A stretch of 12,230 nucleotides of DNA from CALKCV01 sp964619285. Lineage in GTDB: Bacteria; Cyanobacteriota; Cyanobacteriia; Cyanobacteriales; Microcoleaceae. A model generated the notes under the pieces. The model made no database searches, was not told where the DNA came from, and was given only the letters and a program-made list of their open reading frames with translations. This document shows positions 10,729-12,230 of this stretch, one piece after another (position 1 is the stretch's first letter; each line of letters starts with the position of its first letter). The position numbers and the translations under genes are program-made. The stretch covers positions 1 through 12,230 of the forward strand of contig CAZUCT010000222.1 in the NCBI GenBank assembly GCA_964619285.1, given 5' to 3'.

Positions 10729-12090
10729 TTAACCCATCCAGAATAAACTGGAAAAGATACAAGCAGCTAGAAGTCCCGTAGCATCAGCAAGAAGCCCAGC
10801 TACAAGAGCATGGCGAATGCGCGTAATGCCAACGGCACCAAAATACACTGCAAGAATATAAAAAGTTGTTTCCGTACTCCCCATCATCGTAGAAGCAAGA
10901 AAGGAACTATAGGAATCAGGCGATCGCTCAATTAACTCGCTCATAACTCCAAACGCCCCACCACCAGAAAGGGGGCGAAGTAGTGCCATCGGTAACACTT
11001 CCCCAGGCATTCCGATTAAATTAGTTAAAGGACTCAGTAAGTTAGAGACTATTTCCATCGCACCAGAAGCGCGAAACATTCCAATAGCAACCAGAATGGC
11101 AACTAAAAAAGGAATAATCCGAATGGCAATATCAAAACCCTGCTTTGCTCCTTCCGTGACGGCTTCATAGACTTTTACTCCTCGCCCGACTCCGTAAGTA
11201 ATAATTAGCAGTATCAGGATCGGCATTAACCAATGAGACATTAAATCTTGGTAAAAGAAATCCCCCAGATTTTCGCTGCTAATAACACCATAGACTATAC
11301 TGCCACCAAAAGCGATCGTAAATAACCAAGCAATAATTTGAGAAGCTCTACCAGCGGCATAGAGAAGGTGAGAATAATCTGCCTCTTCAACTCCATCGCC
11401 GCTGCTGTTTATCTCCAATTCCTCTGGGGACTGCTCGTTGACAGACTCAACCTGCTGCGAGCCAGATTTGAGCCATAGCTTATCTCTTCTACCCAACCAA
11501 GATGCAACTGAAACTCCTACAACAGTAGAACATAAAGTAGCTAACAAAGTAGGTAGAAAAATAGCAGCCGGATTGCTACTATTAGCGGCGGCTCTGACAC
11601 CGATAACTCCCAAGGGAAACAAAGTAACGCTGGAGGTATTGATTGCTAGAAATAAGCACATAGCGTTAGTAGCAGTTCCCTTGAGGGGATTAAGCTTGTT
11701 GAGTTCAACCATTGCCTTGATGCCAAAGGGAGTCGCCGCATTTCCCAGCCCCAGCATATTAGCAGAAATATTGAGGATAATTGCCCCCATTGCTGGATGG
11801 GTGGGAGGTACATCGGGAAACAGCCTAACCATCAAGGGTTTAAGGAAATTAGCTAGACTGTACATAAGTCCTCCAGCTTCTAGTACCCGCACCAAACCTA
11901 GCCAAAGTGCCATCACACCAATTAGATCGATAGCCAGATTGACTGCGGTTTTGGCAGACTCAAAACTGGCTTTAGTCACTGCCTCCATTTTGCCTGTATA
12001 ACCGGCAAAGAGAATGGCGACAGCAATGAAACCGACAAAGACAATATTTATGGCACTGGGTTTTCCCGATGGTCGATTTGCTTGAGACAT
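10729..12090 (-). CDS. Fused SpmA-SpmB-type (nucleoside recognition/Gate domain) membrane protein
   Basis: A 453-residue integral membrane protein. The N-terminal half (about 1-200) resembles spore maturation protein A, with the motif GLGNAATPFGIKAM at 114-127 and AINTSSVTLFPLGVIG at 149-164. An acidic linker (about 208-240) follows. The C-terminal half (about 241-453) resembles SpmB, with LLRPLSGGGAFGVM at 370-383 and MGSTETTFYILAVYFGAVGI at 403-422. Together they carry two Gate domains and about ten hydrophobic segments. Such fusions are common in non-sporulating bacteria, including cyanobacteria; a transport or membrane-organising role is presumed, and the substrate is unknown. The start ATG at 12090 has no strong Shine-Dalgarno. 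The gene looks intact and is likely part of the conserved chromosome that bounds the accessory region on the right. Confidence 0.85.
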   Translation of the reverse strand: MSQANRPSGKPSAINIVFVGFIAVAILFAGYTGKMEAVTKASFESAKTAVNLAIDLIGVMALWLGLVRVLEAGGLMYSLANFLKPLMVRLFPDVPPTHPAMGAIILNISANMLGLGNAATPFGIKAMVELNKLNPLKGTATNAMCLFLAINTSSVTLFPLGVIGVRAAANSSNPAAIFLPTLLATLCSTVVGVSVASWLGRRDKLWLKSGSQQVESVNEQSPEELEINSSGDGVEEADYSHLLYAAGRASQIIAWLFTIAFGGSIVYGVISSENLGDFFYQDLMSHWLMPILILLIITYGVGRGVKVYEAVTEGAKQGFDIAIRIIPFLVAILVAIGMFRASGAMEIVSNLLSPLTNLIGMPGEVLPMALLRPLSGGGAFGVMSELIERSPDSYSSFLASTMMGSTETTFYILAVYFGAVGITRIRHALVAGLLADATGLLAACIFSSLFWMG

Positions 12091-12115
12091 TTTCAGTAGA
12101 TTAGAGAAAAAAAAC

Positions 12116-12127
12116 AGGACTTACGCA
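12116..12127. repeat. Solitary end of the AGGACTTACGCA repeat
   Basis: The 12-bp motif is identical to the left end of the miniature element at 2063-2119. It lies 25 bp upstream of the minus-strand start at 12090. No complementary end is found within the remaining 103 bases; a second copy could be outside the window. Confidence 0.5.
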
Positions 12128-12185
12128 AATCAGGTAGCGTAAAGCCCACTAAAGCAGATAGCGTTTAATTAATTGATTTTGATAC

Positions 12186-12208
12186 TCTGCGTGCTAAAGC
12201 AGCGCAGA
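12186..12208. other. Hairpin near the window's right end
   Basis: TCTGCGTGC (12186-12194) pairs with GCA-CGCAGA (12199-12208) with one bulged G and a 4-base loop. It is followed by TTCTTAATTC, a weak T-run, so it could end a plus-strand transcript, although no plus-strand gene is visible just upstream. Otherwise 12128-12230 contains nothing I can assign. Confidence 0.3.
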
Positions 12209-12230
12209 TTCTTAATTCATCCAAAACTGA

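Noticed and set aside
11438..12001. 187-codon open frame on the plus strand
   Set aside because: It lies entirely antisense to the SpmAB-like gene, whose frame has clear family motifs; the plus-strand product shows no domain.

Overview
The window looks like an accessory region of a cyanobacterial chromosome, probably from a filamentous species. Evidence: HIP1 octamers (GCGATCGC) at 874, 1968, 4601, 6774 and 10584; CHAT, DUF1822, GUN4, DUF433 and BrnT/BrnA genes typical of cyanobacterial accessory DNA; short dispersed repeats ending in AGGACTTACGCA and TAACGCACC; and AT-rich spacers. No tRNA, rRNA or CRISPR array was seen. Family names come from recognising protein motifs by eye; no database search was run.

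Left part (1-2125, + strand). A terminator from an upstream gene (18-47) is followed by small or broken genes: a GC-rich fragment of a DUF2201-type VWA protein (242-484), an overlapping pair of small proteins resembling DUF6888/DUF6887 (508-699, 692-871), a frameshifted DUF433 antitoxin whose DUF5615-type toxin survives only as its first eight codons (1000-1251), and an intact solo PD-(D/E)XK nuclease-like protein (1268-1870). Two short inverted-repeat elements lie in the gaps.

Minus-strand block (2126-3769). An EcsC-like membrane-associated protein, then two small unknown genes apparently in one operon, with a strong hairpin downstream.

Central locus (3876-10223, + strand). An HTH-DUF1822 protein (4090-5112), a CHAT protease with a C-terminal TIR domain (6974-8726) and a TIR-GUN4 protein with a membrane tail (8752-10223) form what I infer to be a conflict or immune-signalling operon: a regulator, a caspase-like protease and TIR effectors. 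The locus is heavily rearranged. The 5' end of the CHAT gene, with its leader, is present three times (5117, 6054, 6924). Between the copies sit two complete toxin-antitoxin modules: an AbrB-like antitoxin with Doc, and BrnT/BrnA. A deleted second copy of brnA is also present. The promoter and first codons of the DUF1822 gene are duplicated just upstream. The TIR of the CHAT protein is frameshifted. The TIR-GUN4 gene is split by a 156-bp miniature transposon with perfect 12-bp inverted ends and an 8-bp target duplication (removing it restores the TIR frame exactly), and it also carries an in-frame amber codon. So the system was probably functional recently and is now decaying or rearranging.

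Right part (10224-12230). A 505-bp gap holds a gene remnant and a REP-like repeat. It is followed by a minus-strand fused SpmA-SpmB-type membrane protein (10729-12090) that looks intact. The window ends with repeat-like sequence.
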